DNA from: Anaerolineae bacterium CG2_30_64_16
GTDB taxonomy: Bacteria; Chloroflexota; Anaerolineae; CG2-30-64-16
DNA: 5,457 nucleotides
Direction of reading: 5' to 3'
Assembly: GCA_001871755.1 (NCBI GenBank)
Contig: MNXL01000251.1
Coordinates: 1 to 5,457, forward strand
Shown here: one piece after another, positions 5,172-5,457 of the stretch
Position numbering within the stretch: the stretch's first letter is position 1
Layout: the number at the start of each line of letters is the position of its first letter
Program-made: the position numbers and the translations under genes
Notes under the pieces: model-generated
Databases searched by the model: none
The model's input: the letters and a program-made list of their open reading frames with translations, nothing else
Told to the model about the DNA's origin: nothing

Positions 5172-5457
5172 TCAGGCGACGGGCTCAACCGGCGCAACCA
5201 GAGCCGCTTCTCCCTGCTCAACCTCAGCCACGGCCTCAACCTCAGCCACGGCCTCAACCTCAGCCTCGATCTCAGTTATAGCCACAGCCTCGACCGCAGC
5301 TTCGCCTTCCGGCTCGACCTCCGCCACAGTCTCAGGCTCAATCTCCGCCACAGCCTCGACCGCAGCTTCGCCTTCCGGCTCGACCTCCGCCACAGCCTCG
5401 GCCTCAGCTTCGCCTTCCGGCTCGACCTCCGCCACAGTCTCAGGCTCAATCTCCGCC
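5172..5457 (-). CDS. 3' end of a Glu/Ala/Val-rich repetitive acidic protein (partial, runs off the right edge)
   Basis: Only the last 95 or so residues are in the window. The frame is open to the right edge, so the start is outside and any GTG 'start' near 5435 is internal. The visible part consists of short repeats such as A-E-V-E-A-V and A-E-V-E-P-E-G-E-A. The charge is strongly negative, with no Lys, Arg, Cys or aromatic residue seen. It ends A-L-V-A-P-V-E-P-V-A then TGA at 5172-5174. Such tails are probably disordered or form extended low-complexity linkers. The globular part that would identify the protein lies outside the window; acidic low-complexity tails occur on several translation, chaperone and envelope proteins, so I give no function. 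It is the upstream partner of the DksA-like gene, 11 bases away. Confidence 0.7.
   Translation of the reverse strand, partial: AEIEPETVAEVEPEGEAEAEAVAEVEPEGEAAVEAVAEIEPETVAEVEPEGEAAVEAVAITEIEAEVEAVAEVEAVAEVEQGEAALVAPVEPVA
5217..5270 (-). repeat. 18-bp tandem repeat (three units) inside the acidic gene
   Basis: Units at 5217-5234 and 5235-5252 are identical (plus strand CTCAACCTCAGCCACGGC). A third at 5253-5270 keeps the first 13 bases and then diverges. Each unit encodes six residues on the minus strand (A-V-A-E-V-E phase), so expansion or loss of a unit keeps the frame. Confidence 0.85.
5299..5457 (-). repeat. Long in-frame direct repeats (66/42-bp steps) in the acidic gene
   Basis: A 31-base core beginning GCTTCGCCTTCCGG occurs at 5299-5329, 5365-5395 and 5407-5437, in steps of 66 and 42 bases, both multiples of three. 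The first and third copies stay identical for 51 bases (5299-5349 and 5407-5457), up to the window edge. Perfect nucleotide identity suggests recent duplication or ongoing recombination. The array continues beyond the window. Confidence 0.85.

Noticed and set aside
5054..5281. Plus-strand protein with Pro/Gln/Arg repeats opposite the acidic gene
   Set aside because: The Q-P-Q-P-R-P pattern is the antisense reading of the Glu/Ala/Val repeats, and it starts inside the DksA-like gene on the other strand.
5217..5457. CRISPR-like array because of regularly repeated segments
   Set aside because: The repeats are adjacent or overlapping, in multiples of three, with no unique spacers of constant size, and they encode an in-frame repetitive protein.

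Overview
The window is a moderately GC-rich bacterial segment, most likely from Chloroflexota (Anaerolineae-like). The clues are a gene ending in a short Y-L-x-L-V-L-R-N tail, which I recall from many secreted Chloroflexota proteins, one large protein fusing DHH, CBS and CCA-type nucleotidyltransferase domains, and dispersed inverted-repeat elements. This assignment is an inference; there is no rRNA or other marker gene to confirm it.

Left part (1-1290): an imperfect inverted repeat (27-86) abuts the 5' end of a plus-strand gene for a secreted, lysozyme/transglycosylase-like protein. That gene looks broken. It has no signal peptide or ribosome site next to the repeat, and it carries one apparent single-base deletion near 868. 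Restoring one G makes a continuous frame from 113 to 1167. Convergent to it on the minus strand is a small HicB-like gene (1291-1620). It has a near-consensus promoter and Shine-Dalgarno site but no recognisable HicA toxin beside it.

Middle (1621-1930): a mostly non-coding gap with a 93-bp nested inverted repeat (1763-1855), possibly a small non-autonomous mobile or REP-like element. Directly beside it is a short reading frame ending in a second Y-L-P-L-L-R-R tail, perhaps the relic of another secreted protein gene.

Right part (1931-5457), all on the minus strand: in transcription order, the 3' end of a repetitive Glu/Ala/Val-rich protein (running off the right edge) is followed 11 bases later by a TraR/DksA-type zinc-finger gene. 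A strong hairpin terminator (4748-4778) comes next. The 891-residue DHH-CBS-CBS-tRNA nucleotidyltransferase gene follows as a separate unit. The DksA-like protein probably acts on RNA polymerase, and the large fusion protein probably acts on RNA 3' ends or short RNAs. Their adjacency does not by itself show a joint function.

I see no convincing new defence system, CRISPR array, tRNA or complete insertion sequence. The best leads are the fusion protein, the decayed secreted gene with the matching C-terminal tails, the nested hairpin element, the toxin-less HicB and the repeat-rich protein upstream of dksA.
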